DNA from: Streptomyces sp. A0642
GTDB lineage: Bacteria; Actinomycetota; Actinomycetes; Streptomycetales; Streptomycetaceae
Reading direction: 5' to 3'
Length of the DNA stretch: 64,000 bases
Assembly (NCBI RefSeq): GCF_004795105.1
Contig: NZ_SSBL01000001.1
Location: 186,001-250,000 of the forward strand
The first letter of the stretch is position 1. Every line of letters starts with the position of its first letter. Shown here one piece after another: positions 41,315 to 50,100 of the stretch. Below the pieces are notes generated by a model. The model did no database searches. It was not told the DNA's origin and saw only the letters and a list, made by a program, of their open reading frames with translations. A program made the translations under genes and the position numbers.

Positions 41315-42382
41315 ATGACACACCACGACATACCCAGCGCCCTCGGCCGCAGGTCGTTTCTCGCCCTCGCCGGCGGCACGGTCATCGGCGCTCTCGCCGC
41401 GTGCTCACCCCAGGTCAAGACGGCGGCAGGCGCCGAACCTTCCGGGAAACTCCCCTCGGGGGCACCGCCGCCAGGCACGGAACTCTCCATAGCCGTCCAC
41501 ACCACGCAGCTTCAGCTCAAGCCGGCCGGGCTGGAAAAGGACCTCCACTTCACCGTCTCGCAATGGCCCAATCTGGCAGCGGGTCCCGATATCATCCAGG
41601 GATTCCGGGCCCGTTCCATCGATCTCGCGGTCAACGCCGGAATTCCGCCGATCCAGGCCCACGCCATCGGCGTCGGGGCGAAGATCGTCGCCGTGCAGGT
41701 GCGGAACCACCCCTCGTACGTCTTCGCGACCGCACCCGGATCCGACATCAGGTCCGTGGCCGACTTCCGCGGCAAGAAGATCGGATTCTCCCAGGGCCAG
41801 GCACAAGGCGTCGTCGTCCTGCGCGCCCTGAAGAAGGCGGGCATCGCCGACAAGGACGTCGAACTGGTCGCCCTGCCCAGCACCCAGTTCCTCACCGCCC
41901 TGCAGTCACGCCAGGTCGATGTGGCGCCGCTGGGCGAACCGACCCTCACCAAGTACCTCGACCAGTACGGGAAGGACGGGGCGCGCGGGGTGACGACCGA
42001 CGTCGTGGACCTGCTCACGGTCCTCTGGGCGCCCAACGAGGTGCTGAACGATCCGGCCAAGGCCGCCGCCGTACGCGCCTTCATCCCGGTGTGGGCCCGC
42101 GGACTGGCCTGGGCCTGGGAGAACGACGACGAGTGGATCGACACGTACTACGTCAAGGACCAGGGCGTCTCCCACGAGGACGGCAAGCGCATCGTCGCCT
42201 CGCTCCGCAAGCCGCGGTTCCCGGTCAGCTGGGACAAGGCCATCGCGTGGGAGCAGGAGACCGCCGACCTGATGGCCGACGGCGGCTTCGTACCGAAGAT
42301 GGACGTCGCCGCACTGTTCGACCGCCGCTTCGAGGGGATCGCGGCCCGGGCCGTGGCCGCACCGTACCGGGAGGCGTCATGA
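41315..42382 (+). CDS. ABC transporter substrate-binding lipoprotein (aliphatic sulfonate type)
   Basis: A 355-residue exported lipoprotein. The N-terminus has a twin-Arg type motif GRRSFLALAGG and a lipobox LAAC with the lipidated Cys at C30. The periplasmic-binding fold resembles SsuA/NitT/TauA proteins: GTELSIAVHTTQLQLKPAG, IQGFRARSIDLAVNAGIPPIQAHA, VADFRGKKIGFSQGQAQGVVVLRALKKAGI. It captures a small organic acid, most likely a sulfonate or related sulfur compound, given the linked FMNH2-dependent monooxygenase. The stop overlaps the permease ATG (ATGA). Confidence 0.9.
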   Translation: MTHHDIPSALGRRSFLALAGGTVIGALAACSPQVKTAAGAEPSGKLPSGAPPPGTELSIAVHTTQLQLKPAGLEKDLHFTVSQWPNLAAGPDIIQGFRARSIDLAVNAGIPPIQAHAIGVGAKIVAVQVRNHPSYVFATAPGSDIRSVADFRGKKIGFSQGQAQGVVVLRALKKAGIADKDVELVALPSTQFLTALQSRQVDVAPLGEPTLTKYLDQYGKDGARGVTTDVVDLLTVLWAPNEVLNDPAKAAAVRAFIPVWARGLAWAWENDDEWIDTYYVKDQGVSHEDGKRIVASLRKPRFPVSWDKAIAWEQETADLMADGGFVPKMDVAALFDRRFEGIAARAVAAPYREAS

Positions 42383-43287
42383 CCGAGCTGCTGACGAACA
42401 CCCGCGCCACACACCGCACGGCCACCGCCGCCGCGCCCGGAAGGGCCGGGACGCCGGACCGGCAGCGCCCGGCGGAGGCGAGGAGCGCCCCGCCCGCGTC
42501 GCGTACCACCCGCAGACGCCTCGGCCCCGGCCGCGCCGTCCCCTTCGGACGGCTGATCGGCCCGGTGCTGGTCATCGCCCTGTGGTGGTTCGCCTCGGCC
42601 GTCGGATACCTCGACCCCCGCATCCTGTCCGGACCGGGCACGGTCCTGTCCACCGCCTCCGACCTCCTCTCCAGCGGCCGGCTCCAGGACAACGTGCTCA
42701 TCTCCCTCCAGCGCGCCGGGTCGGGTCTTCTCCTCGGCGTGAGCACCGGGGTCGTCCTCGCCGTCGCCGCCGGACTCAGCCGCACCGGCGAGTACCTCCT
42801 CGACGGGCCCCTCCAGATCAAGCGCGCGATCCCGTCGCTGGCCATGCTCCCGCTGCTGATCCTCTGGCTCGGCATCGGCGAACAGATGAAGGTCACCGTG
42901 ATCGCGCTCGGCGTCGCGGTGAACATGTACATCAACACGTACGCCTCGCTGACCGGCATCGACAGCGCCTACGTGGAACTCGCCGAGAGCCTGGACCTGA
43001 GCCGGGCGCAGTTCGTCCGCAAGGTCGTCGTGCCCGGCTCGCTGCCCGGCTTCTTCGTCGGACTCCGCCTCGGTGTCACCGCGTCCTGGCTCGGGCTGAT
43101 CGTCGTCGAGCAGGTCAACGCCACCAGCGGCATCGGTTACATGATGTTCCAGGCCCAGCAGTACGCCCAGTCCGACGTGATCATCGTGGGCCTGGTGGCC
43201 TACGGGATCTTCGGCTTCGCATCGGACGCGGCGGTACGCGCCGTCGAGAGGAAGGTCCTGTCATGGCGACGCACGCTGGCGGGCTGA
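42379..43287 (+). CDS. ABC transporter permease (SsuC type)
   Basis: A 302-residue inner-membrane permease with about six hydrophobic segments after a disordered N-terminal 65 residues. The BPD_transp_1 coupling motif appears as YVELAESLDLSRAQFVRKVVVPGSLPGFFVGLRLG, the EAA loop that contacts the ATPase. It forms the channel of the sulfonate-type importer. Start ATG 42379 overlaps the upstream stop by 4 bp, and its 3' end overlaps the ATPase gene by 25 bp, which indicates tight translational coupling. The family usually has fewer N-terminal residues. Confidence 0.9.
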   Translation: MTELLTNTRATHRTATAAAPGRAGTPDRQRPAEARSAPPASRTTRRRLGPGRAVPFGRLIGPVLVIALWWFASAVGYLDPRILSGPGTVLSTASDLLSSGRLQDNVLISLQRAGSGLLLGVSTGVVLAVAAGLSRTGEYLLDGPLQIKRAIPSLAMLPLLILWLGIGEQMKVTVIALGVAVNMYINTYASLTGIDSAYVELAESLDLSRAQFVRKVVVPGSLPGFFVGLRLGVTASWLGLIVVEQVNATSGIGYMMFQAQQYAQSDVIIVGLVAYGIFGFASDAAVRAVERKVLSWRRTLAG

Positions 43288-44069
43288 ACCCCGCCCACGG
43301 GACCGGCGGCGCCGCGCTCGCGGAGCGCCCCGCCATCCGCACGAGGAAGCTGGTCCGCAGGTTCGGCGATCGCGACATCCTCAAGGAGCTCGATCTCACC
43401 GTCGCACCCGGCGAGTTCACCGCACTGCTCGGCCGCAGCGGCTCCGGCAAGTCCACCCTGCTGCGGGCCGTCGCCCGGCTCGACCACGCCGTCGAGGGCT
43501 CCGGTGAACTCACCGTCCCCGACCGGGTCTCCCTCTCCTTCCAGGATTCCCGCCTGCTGCCCTGGCTCCGGGTGATCGACAACGTGACCCTCGGGCTGCG
43601 CGGGCCCAAGGCGCGCGAACGCGGGCTCACCGCCCTGGCCGAAGCCGGCCTGGACGGCCGCGACCGGTCCTGGCCGCACGAGCTGTCCGGCGGCGAGCAG
43701 CAGCGCGCCGCACTCGCCCGGGCCCTGGTCCGCGAACCCGAACTCCTGCTCGCCGACGAGCCGTTCGGCGCACTGGACGCCCTGACCCGGATCCAGATGC
43801 ACGGCCTGCTGCGCGAACTCTACGAACGCCACCGTCCCGCGGTGCTCCTGGTCACGCACGACGTCGACGAGGCCGTCGAACTCGCCGACCGGGTCCTGGT
43901 CCTGGAGGACGGCCGGATCGCCGTCGACCTCGCGGTCGACCTGCCCGCCCCGCGCTCCCGCCGCGACCCCCGCTTCCAGGAGTACCGCGACACCCTGCTC
44001 ACCGCCCTGGGGGTCGCCCCGCCCCCCACCCTCCCGGACAAGAAGGAAACCCATGCCCGGCACGCCTGA
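43263..44069 (+). CDS. ABC transporter ATP-binding protein (SsuB type)
   Basis: A 268-residue ATPase. Walker A is LLGRSGSGKSTL, the Q-loop is SFQDSRLLPW, the ABC signature is ELSGGEQQRAAL, Walker B is ELLLADEPFGALDAL and the H-loop is LLVTHDVDEAV. The short Q-loop spacing and the DSRLLPW motif are characteristic of SsuB/TauB/NrtD-type importers. It powers uptake through the permease encoded upstream. It starts inside the permease gene and overlaps the monooxygenase gene by 17 bp at its end. Confidence 0.93.
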   Translation: MATHAGGLNPAHGTGGAALAERPAIRTRKLVRRFGDRDILKELDLTVAPGEFTALLGRSGSGKSTLLRAVARLDHAVEGSGELTVPDRVSLSFQDSRLLPWLRVIDNVTLGLRGPKARERGLTALAEAGLDGRDRSWPHELSGGEQQRAALARALVREPELLLADEPFGALDALTRIQMHGLLRELYERHRPAVLLVTHDVDEAVELADRVLVLEDGRIAVDLAVDLPAPRSRRDPRFQEYRDTLLTALGVAPPPTLPDKKETHARHA

Positions 44070-45438
44070 CCGCAAGCAGCTGCACCTCAACGCCTTCCTC
44101 ATGTCCACCGGCCACCACGAGGCGTCCTGGCGGCTCCCGGAGAGTCCCGCCGAGGCCAACGCCGACATCGAGCACTACAAGAACCTCGCCCGGATCGCCG
44201 AACGCGGCAGGCTGGACTCGCTGTTCCTCGCCGACAGCCCCGTCCTGATGGGCGACCCCGGGCGGCGGCCCTCCGCGAAGCTGGAGCCGACCGTCCTGCT
44301 CACCGCGCTCGCCGGGGCCACCCGCCACATCGGCCTGATCGCCACCGCGTCGACGAGCTACAACGAGCCGTACAACCTGGCCCGCCGCTTCGCCTCGCTC
44401 GACCACGTCTCCGCGGGCCGGGCCGGCTGGAACATCGTCACCACCGCGGGCGCCGACGCGGCCCGCAACTTCGGCCTGGACGACACCCCGCTGCACCGCG
44501 ACCGCTACCGGCGGGCCGGCGAGTTCGTCGAGGTGTCCACCAAGCTGTGGGACAGCTGGGCCGACGACGCCGTGATCGCCGACAAGGAACGCGGTGTCCA
44601 CGCCCTGGCCGAACGGGTCCGGAAGATCGGCCACCGCGGTGAGTTCTTCCGCGTCGACGGTCCGCTGAACGTGCAACGCCCCCCGCAGGGCTACCCGTTG
44701 CTCGTGCAGGCCGGATCGAGCGAGGACGGCAAGGACTTCGCGGCACGGTACGCCGAGGCGGTGTTCACGGCACAGCAGACCCTGGAGGAGGGCGTCGCCT
44801 TCTACAAGGACGTCAAGCAGCGCGCCGAGGCCCTCGGCCGTCACCCGGACGGCATCAAGATCCTGCCCGGCATCGTGCCCGTGATCGGTGACACCGAGGC
44901 GGAGGCCCTGGCGCTGGACGAGGAACTGGACCGCCTCATCGTCCCGGAGTACGCCAAGCGCCAGCTCGCCCAGGGCCTGAAGATCGCGCCCGACGACCTC
45001 GACCTGGACGCGGAACTCCCCGAGGACATCCCCACCGAGGACGAGATCGAGGGGGCCAAGAGCCGCTACACCCTCATCGTGGAACTCGCCAGACGCGAGA
45101 GGCTGACGGTCCGCCAGCTCATCGGGCGGCTCGGCGGCGGCCGGGGGCACCGTACCTTCGCCGGAACCGCCGAGCAGGTCGCCGACACCATCGAGCAGTG
45201 GTACGACAGCGGGGCCGCCGACGGATTCAACATCATGCCCGCCGTCCTGCCCTCCGGCCTGGAAGTCTTCGTCGACCGGGTGGTGCCGATCCTCCAGGAA
45301 CGCGGCCTGTTCCGTACGGAGTACACGGCGAGCACCCTGCGCGGACACTACGGACTGCCGCGGCCCGCCAACCGGCTCTTCGAGACCGTCGACCGCAGTG
45401 AGGGCCACTTCGGGATCGGCCTGGCGGAGGTCCGCTGA
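44053..45438 (+). CDS. FMNH2-dependent monooxygenase, NtaA/SnaA/DszA family (LLM class)
   Basis: A 461-residue bacterial-luciferase-like flavin monooxygenase. It begins KQLHLNAFLMSTGHHEASWRLP, typical of the NtaA/SnaA/SoxA(DszA) group, and has RLDSLFLADSP, TALAGATRHIGLIATASTSYNEPYNLARRFASLDHVSAGRAGWNIVT and GEFFRVDGPLNVQRPPQGYPLLVQAGSS, all group-specific. Such enzymes cleave C-S or C-N bonds using FMNH2 from a partner reductase, here the gene at 40754. With the importer genes it forms a complete uptake and desulfurisation module. The precise substrate is unknown: sulfonate, sulfone or a thio compound. Confidence 0.9.
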   Translation: MPGTPDRKQLHLNAFLMSTGHHEASWRLPESPAEANADIEHYKNLARIAERGRLDSLFLADSPVLMGDPGRRPSAKLEPTVLLTALAGATRHIGLIATASTSYNEPYNLARRFASLDHVSAGRAGWNIVTTAGADAARNFGLDDTPLHRDRYRRAGEFVEVSTKLWDSWADDAVIADKERGVHALAERVRKIGHRGEFFRVDGPLNVQRPPQGYPLLVQAGSSEDGKDFAARYAEAVFTAQQTLEEGVAFYKDVKQRAEALGRHPDGIKILPGIVPVIGDTEAEALALDEELDRLIVPEYAKRQLAQGLKIAPDDLDLDAELPEDIPTEDEIEGAKSRYTLIVELARRERLTVRQLIGRLGGGRGHRTFAGTAEQVADTIEQWYDSGAADGFNIMPAVLPSGLEVFVDRVVPILQERGLFRTEYTASTLRGHYGLPRPANRLFETVDRSEGHFGIGLAEVR

Positions 45439-45477
45439 CGGACTGGGCGGACCGCTCGCACTGCGCGGACGGGGCGC

Positions 45478-45509
45478 ACGGGGCGGCCGGGAGACACCGG
45501 CCGCCCCGT
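45478..45509. terminator. Terminator of the organosulfur operon
   Basis: Thirteen-base perfect arms ACGGGGCGGCCGG and CCGGCCGCCCCGT enclose GAGACA. It also serves the convergent SnoaL-like gene. Confidence 0.85.
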
Positions 45510-45525
45510 CCGAGGGCCCCGCGGC

Positions 45526-45894
45526 TCACGCCCCGGGCACGCGGTCCAGGAATCCGCTGACCGAGCTGATCCGCCCGTCGTCGGCCAGGGTGATCACGTC
45601 CGAACCGGCGACGGGCGCCGAACCGTCGGCCGCGGCGACCAGTTCCCAGCTGAAGCGGGCCAAAGTGTGGTGCCCGTCCACCGTCCCGGCCGGCCGGAAG
45701 GTGAATCCGGGGAACTGCTGCTGGGCGCCGCCGATCGCGGCGGCCAGCTCCTCGTGCCCGCGCACGTCGGCCAGGGGGTCGGTGTACGTGGCGTCCTCCG
45801 TGAACGCGGCGGCGACGGCCTTCTCCAGCTCCTCGGGGCCGGCGGCGTTCCAGGCGGCGAAGTAGCGCTGGACGGCCTCGTCGTATGCGGTCAT
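45526..45894 (-). CDS. SnoaL-like / NTF2-fold protein
   Basis: A 122-residue small alpha+beta barrel protein. The motifs YDEAVQRYFAAWNA, FTEDATYTDPLADVRGHEELAAAI and FPGFTFRP are typical of SnoaL-like polyketide cyclase/ketosteroid isomerase-fold proteins. The conserved D in ATYTDPL could act as a general acid/base. The function cannot be set from sequence, as this fold serves many isomerases and stress proteins. The ATG at 45894 starts the fold directly; upstream in-frame sequence is low complexity. Confidence 0.8.
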   Translation of the reverse strand: MTAYDEAVQRYFAAWNAAGPEELEKAVAAAFTEDATYTDPLADVRGHEELAAAIGGAQQQFPGFTFRPAGTVDGHHTLARFSWELVAAADGSAPVAGSDVITLADDGRISSVSGFLDRVPGA

Positions 45895-46045
45895 CGTGCG
45901 GTCCTCTCCCTCGGCCCCGGCCGCTGGGCCGGGAGCGCTGTGCTGGTGAGGAACACGATGTCCGAGGGGGCCGGAGGCGTCGATTACCTCCGGGGTAAGG
46001 GCCGCGGGGACCACAGGGCCGTACGGCCGGATCGGCGAGGGCGCG

Positions 46046-46501
46046 CTACAGCCGGCCGTCCGGAATCACGTGCATGGCCGCCTCCTCGGCGGACGCCGCC
46101 GCGCCGTCGATCCCGACGTCCTCGCCGGCCATGGTGTCCGGTTCGTTGAGGTCCAGGTCACGGGTGAGCCGGCCGGCGCGCGCCTCACCGACCTCCCCGT
46201 CCCAGGGCTCCCCGTCCCCGTCGGCCAGGTCGCCCATGTCGTCGCCGGGAGGATCGGCGGGCTCGGGCAGCTCCCGTGCCAGCCGGCCGTCCAGCGGCTC
46301 CCCGGTGAGCTGCTCGGACGCGGTGGTCCCCCGGTCCTCCACGGCCCAGGGCCGCTCGGGAGGTGAGTACCCCTGGTCCAGGGCGTCGGCGAGCTGCCGG
46401 TTGTGGAGGGTCTCCTCCGTGTCGAGCTGCTCGACGGGGTCGGAGGCGTCCCGCTCCTGGGGCTGGTACACATCGTCGCCGCGAGGGTCGGCACCATCCA
46501 T
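46046..46501 (-). CDS. DUF5709 domain protein
   Basis: A 151-residue acidic, hydrophilic protein without membrane segments. It has the DUF5709 signature DALDQGYSPPERPWAVEDRGTTASEQLTGEPLDGRLARELP and later DVGIDGAAASAEEAAMHVIPD. These small acidic proteins are widespread in Streptomyces and of unknown function; many occur near stress genes. The ATG is taken at 46501. A 280-bp gap separates it from the divergent DUF6296-like gene and contains promoter-type AT-richer sequence but no clear motif. Confidence 0.8.
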   Translation of the reverse strand: MDGADPRGDDVYQPQERDASDPVEQLDTEETLHNRQLADALDQGYSPPERPWAVEDRGTTASEQLTGEPLDGRLARELPEPADPPGDDMGDLADGDGEPWDGEVGEARAGRLTRDLDLNEPDTMAGEDVGIDGAAASAEEAAMHVIPDGRL

Positions 46502-46781
46502 GACAATTCCCTTCCCGGTGTCGGGGATCCCGGGTCATGCCTGCCGTACGACGCGGGAGCAAGGGGGCCGTTCCAGCCCGATCGCCGATGAACTTCCCAT
46601 ACCTCTTTCAGGATAGGCAGCCGGGGCCGGGGCCCGCACCGTGCGGCGTGCGCGGGCGGGGACGGCGGGTCTGCGAGACCATGGAGAGTGCAGGCCGGAC
46701 CGCGGACGCCGCGGAAGGGGAGCGGGGCCAACAGACCGGTCCGGAACAGGCTGCCCGAAGGCCGTCGTGGGAGAGGCCGTC

Positions 46782-47012
46782 ATGGACTATCCGGAGAGTT
46801 ACCAGCTGGTGTTTCAGTCGGCCGCCGTGGAGGACGACACAGTGATCGTCCGGCGGACCGCGCAGTCGGGGGCGGGCGGATATCCGGTCTACGAGGACGA
46901 GACCGGGATCATCCGCGCGGAGATCAGTGAACGCGGAGAGGTGCGCATGATCGCCAGCGGCGGGCACCAGATGCTCGGGACGCCGCTGGTGGTGCCGGAG
47001 CAGAACGCCTGA
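46782..47012 (+). CDS. Small DUF6296-like protein
   Basis: A 76-residue protein starting MDYPESYQLVFQSAAVEDD, with VIVRRTAQSGAGGYPVYEDETGIIRAEISERGEVRMIASGGHQ. The GGYPVYEDETGIIRAEISERGEVR motif is shared with many Streptomyces and Kitasatospora short proteins of unknown function. The composition is beta-rich, with no transmembrane segment. ATG 46782 follows GGGAGAG; upstream in-frame codons are not of coding character. Confidence 0.65.
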   Translation: MDYPESYQLVFQSAAVEDDTVIVRRTAQSGAGGYPVYEDETGIIRAEISERGEVRMIASGGHQMLGTPLVVPEQNA

Positions 47013-47229
47013 TCGCGGCGGCCGTGCCCCCGGAGCCGGCCGGCCCCGGGGGTACCGTGCACCCTCGGGCCCTTTATCACGGGTGCACAGGCACCGACAT
47101 CCTGCCGACGCAGGACAATTCGTGCCGAGCAGTCCAACACTTGGTCGAAATTTTGCCCCCGGGGGGCTCCGTCCGAGGGGCACCAGGCACACTCGACCTG
47201 TAGGAAACTCGCCACGAAGAGGATCACGC

Positions 47230-47814
47230 ATGATCACGTTGAAGAAGGAAGACGGCCCGGCGGATCTGGACGGGGTGACCCACCTGTCCATCGGGGTGTC
47301 CTGGGACCCCACCGTCGGCGCCAGTGGCGGGCTGATGGGGAAGCTCCGTCAGAAGAAGGGCACCGACCTCGACCTGATCGCCATCGCGATGCAGGGCTCG
47401 GAGCCCGTGCGTCTGGCGGGCCTCGACTCCCTGGACCCGCTGGGCAACCGCTCGCTCGTGCACAGCGGCGACAACCAGACCGGGCACGGTGACGGCGACG
47501 ACGAGACGGTGACCGTCGACTTCGCCGGCATTCCGGCCAACATCACGTCCATCGTCTTCATCGCCGCCGCGTACAAGAAGCACAGCTCCTTCCAGAGCGC
47601 GCGCAACATCAGCTTCAAGGTGTACGACGCGACGGGCGGCAGCACCCAGCAGGTCGCCGACATCTGGCCGAGCCTGCTCAGCAACGACAACGGCTGCGCC
47701 GTGGCCAAGGCCATGCGGGTCGGCGGGAGCTGGAAGCTCGAGGTGATCAACGAGACGGGGAAGATCAAGCAGGGCGACGAGCAGGCCCTGATGCGTTTCG
47801 CGGTCAGCAAGTAA
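47230..47814 (+). CDS. TerD family protein
   Basis: A 194-residue TerD/CABP-type beta-sandwich protein. Family motifs include SIGVSWDPT near the N-terminus, DLDLIAIAMQGSEPVR, LVHSGDNQTGHGDGDDETVTVDF (calcium-type acidic loop) and FKVYDATGGSTQ. TerD proteins bind calcium and function in tellurite resistance, stress and phage-defence-related contexts; no other ter genes are beside it. It differs from classical TerD in having a GGLMGKLRQKKGTDLD segment. ATG 47230 is preceded by a GAAGAGGA purine tract. Confidence 0.85.
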   Translation: MITLKKEDGPADLDGVTHLSIGVSWDPTVGASGGLMGKLRQKKGTDLDLIAIAMQGSEPVRLAGLDSLDPLGNRSLVHSGDNQTGHGDGDDETVTVDFAGIPANITSIVFIAAAYKKHSSFQSARNISFKVYDATGGSTQQVADIWPSLLSNDNGCAVAKAMRVGGSWKLEVINETGKIKQGDEQALMRFAVSK

Positions 47815-47872
47815 CACCGGCCACCGGCAGGCGGCTCGGCATGAGCCCGCGGCCCCGGTCCCTACGCGATGT

Positions 47873-48754
47873 TCAGTCGACCCGCCGCGTACGGGCCGGG
47901 GTCGCGGCGTTCCCGGCGGCCAGCGGCGAGCGTGCCAGTTCCACGCAGCCCGCCGTGATCAGGCCCAGCGCCAGCAGCTCCGGCAGCAGCCACCAGCCGG
48001 TGCGCAGCTCCTCGCCGAAGAGCGCCACCCCGTACAGGATGCTGATCAGGGCGTCGCCCAGGGTCAGACAGGGCTGGACCGCGACCAGTGTGCCCGCCTG
48101 GAGCGCGTTCTGCAGGAGGAACAGCGCCCCGACGCCCGCCACGGCGGTGGCGTAGAGCTGCCAGGAGGTGAAGAGCGCCGCCGCCCCGCCGCCGTCGTCG
48201 AGCCGGGCCATGGCGTCCTTCATCAGCGCTGCGGTGAGTGCGTACGCACAGGCGGCGGCCAGGCCCAGCAGCGCCGCCCGGGCGTTGCCGCGGGTGGCCA
48301 GGGCGCCCACGATCAGGGCCGCCTCGAACAGGGCCGTCAGGATCAGCGCCGGCACCCACGCCAGCCCCCGCACCGTGGCGCTGCCGCCCCCAGGAGCCGC
48401 CGACGCCATGCCGAGGGCCAGGCCGCACGTCACGGCGGCCACTCCGAACCACACCGGCCGGGGCACCCGCACCCGCATCACGAAGCCCGCCAGCAGGAGC
48501 GTCGCCGGGAGTTCGATCACGAAGATGGGCTGCACCACGGCGATGGGGCCGGTGGCCAGCGCCACCGCCTGGCAGACGGCCGCCACGACGACCAGGCCGA
48601 TGCCGGCCAGCCACACCTTCTGTCGCAGCAGATGGCCGATCAGCGACAGCCGCATCGCGTCGCCGTCGGGGACGGTGAGGGCGGCGCGGCGCTGGAGGAC
48701 GGAGGCCGCGCCGTTGCTGAGCGCGGTCAGGACGGCGAACAGGACGCTGATCAC
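47873..48754 (-). CDS. EamA/DMT-type multidrug or metabolite transporter
   Basis: A 293-residue membrane protein with about ten hydrophobic segments in two repeats. It contains SNGAASVLQRRAAL near the start, VQPIFVIELPATLLLAGFVMRVRV, and in the second half LLQNALQAGTLVAVQPCLTLGDALISILYGVALFGEELRTGWWLLPELLALGLITAG, the typical last part of EamA/DMT transporters. It exports or imports a small metabolite of unknown type. GTG at 48754 places the first helix close to the N-terminus; no strong upstream site is seen. Confidence 0.82.
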   Translation of the reverse strand: MISVLFAVLTALSNGAASVLQRRAALTVPDGDAMRLSLIGHLLRQKVWLAGIGLVVVAAVCQAVALATGPIAVVQPIFVIELPATLLLAGFVMRVRVPRPVWFGVAAVTCGLALGMASAAPGGGSATVRGLAWVPALILTALFEAALIVGALATRGNARAALLGLAAACAYALTAALMKDAMARLDDGGGAAALFTSWQLYATAVAGVGALFLLQNALQAGTLVAVQPCLTLGDALISILYGVALFGEELRTGWWLLPELLALGLITAGCVELARSPLAAGNAATPARTRRVD

Positions 48755-48886
48755 CGGTCCATGATGCGGGTGGCCCGGCGCACAGTCCGGTATCCCACCG
48801 GGCGGCGGCATGGCGGACGGCCGCCGGCCCGGGCACCCGCACCATCAGGACCGGACCTGACCGCATGGCCGCGTAGCGTGCCGTCC

Positions 48887-50041
48887 ATGCCCGCGAAGAA
48901 GAAGCCCTCCGCCGCCCCGGCCGCCGTGCTCTCGCCGCGCGCCCTGGGGCGCGCGACCCTGGAACGCCAACTCCTGCTCCGCCGCACGGCCATGAGCGCA
49001 CAGGACGCGGTCCGTCATCTCGTCGGACTCCAGGCGCAGAACACCAAGCCCCCGTACTACCAGCTGTTCGCCCGGCTGGAGGGTTTCCGGCCGGCCGAGC
49101 TGGCCGCGCTGATGGAGTCGCGTGAGGTCCTGCGTATCGTCACCCTGCGCTCCACCCTCCACACCCACACCGCCGACGACGCACTGACCCTGCGCCCCCT
49201 CGTCCAGGAGGCCCGCGACCGGGAGCTGAGGATCTTCCGCAAGGGGCTCGTGGGTGTGGACCTGGCCCGGCTGCGGGACCTTGCCAAGGCGTACGTCGAG
49301 GAGGCGCCGCGCACCCCCGGGGAGATCCGCGGGCACCTCCTCGCCGAGTGGCCCGACGCGGATCCGCAGGCGCTCGGCACGGCCGCCCGCTGTCTGCTGC
49401 CGCTCGTCCAGGTCACCCCGCGCGGGGTGTGGGGGAAGAGCGGCCAGGTCGCGCTGACCACAGCCGAGCACTGGCTCGGCAGGCCCTCCGCACCGGTCCC
49501 CGCGCCCGACGCCACCGTGCTGCGCTACCTCGCCGCCTTCGGGCCCGCTTCGGTCAAGGACATGCAGACGTGGGCCGGGCTGACCCGGCTGCGCGAGGTC
49601 TTCGAGCGGCTCCGCCCGCGGCTGGTCACCTTCCGGGACGAGGACGGCGTCGAACTCTTCGACCTCCCCGACGCCCCGCGCCCCGACGAGGACACCCCCG
49701 CCCCGCCGCGCTTCCTGCCCGAGTTCGACAACGTCCTGCTCGGCCACGCCGACCGGGCCCGCGTGATCCCGCCGCGGTTCAAGGGGCGCAACGGAGTGGG
49801 GAACCAGGCGTACGGCAGCGTGCTGGTCGACGGATTCCTCGCGGCGATCTGGCGGCTGGAGGCCACGCACCCCGACGTGCCGACGACGGTGACCGTGCAG
49901 GAGCTGCGCCCGTTCACCGCGGCCGAACGGGACGACGTCACCGACGAGGCAGCGGCGCTGCTCTCCGTGATGACGACGGCGACGACCGACGGCAGGGGGT
50001 ACGACGTCCGGTTCGCCCCGTTCATCGACTTCGACCGCTGA
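48887..50041 (+). CDS. HTH_42 / AlkZ-like DNA glycosylase family protein
   Basis: A 384-residue winged-helix protein of the HTH_42 family. The catalytic-type QxQ motif is seen in VGLQAQNTKPPYY (Q49 and Q51), as in AlkZ (QxQ) and unlike E. coli YcaQ (QxD). Tandem winged-helix segments follow (VLRYLAAFGPASVKDMQTWAGLTRLREVFERL). The C-terminal beta-barrel has FLPEFDNVLLGHADRARVIPPRFKGRN. AlkZ-type glycosylases remove alkylated bases or unhook crosslinks and are often found next to toxic-metabolite genes; here the genomic context is neutral. The start is ATG 48887. Confidence 0.8.
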   Translation: MPAKKKPSAAPAAVLSPRALGRATLERQLLLRRTAMSAQDAVRHLVGLQAQNTKPPYYQLFARLEGFRPAELAALMESREVLRIVTLRSTLHTHTADDALTLRPLVQEARDRELRIFRKGLVGVDLARLRDLAKAYVEEAPRTPGEIRGHLLAEWPDADPQALGTAARCLLPLVQVTPRGVWGKSGQVALTTAEHWLGRPSAPVPAPDATVLRYLAAFGPASVKDMQTWAGLTRLREVFERLRPRLVTFRDEDGVELFDLPDAPRPDEDTPAPPRFLPEFDNVLLGHADRARVIPPRFKGRNGVGNQAYGSVLVDGFLAAIWRLEATHPDVPTTVTVQELRPFTAAERDDVTDEAAALLSVMTTATTDGRGYDVRFAPFIDFDR

Positions 50042-50100
50042 ACGGCCGTTCCCTGACGCGCCTCGGTCCGCGCGGGCCACGGCCTCGCCAGGTCGCGTCG

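Noticed and set aside
40657..42378. N-terminal extension of the ABC permease frame through the flavin reductase and substrate-binding genes
   Set aside because: The extension is out of frame with two well-supported genes and is Arg/Pro-rich. The permease begins at the ATGA overlap at 42379.
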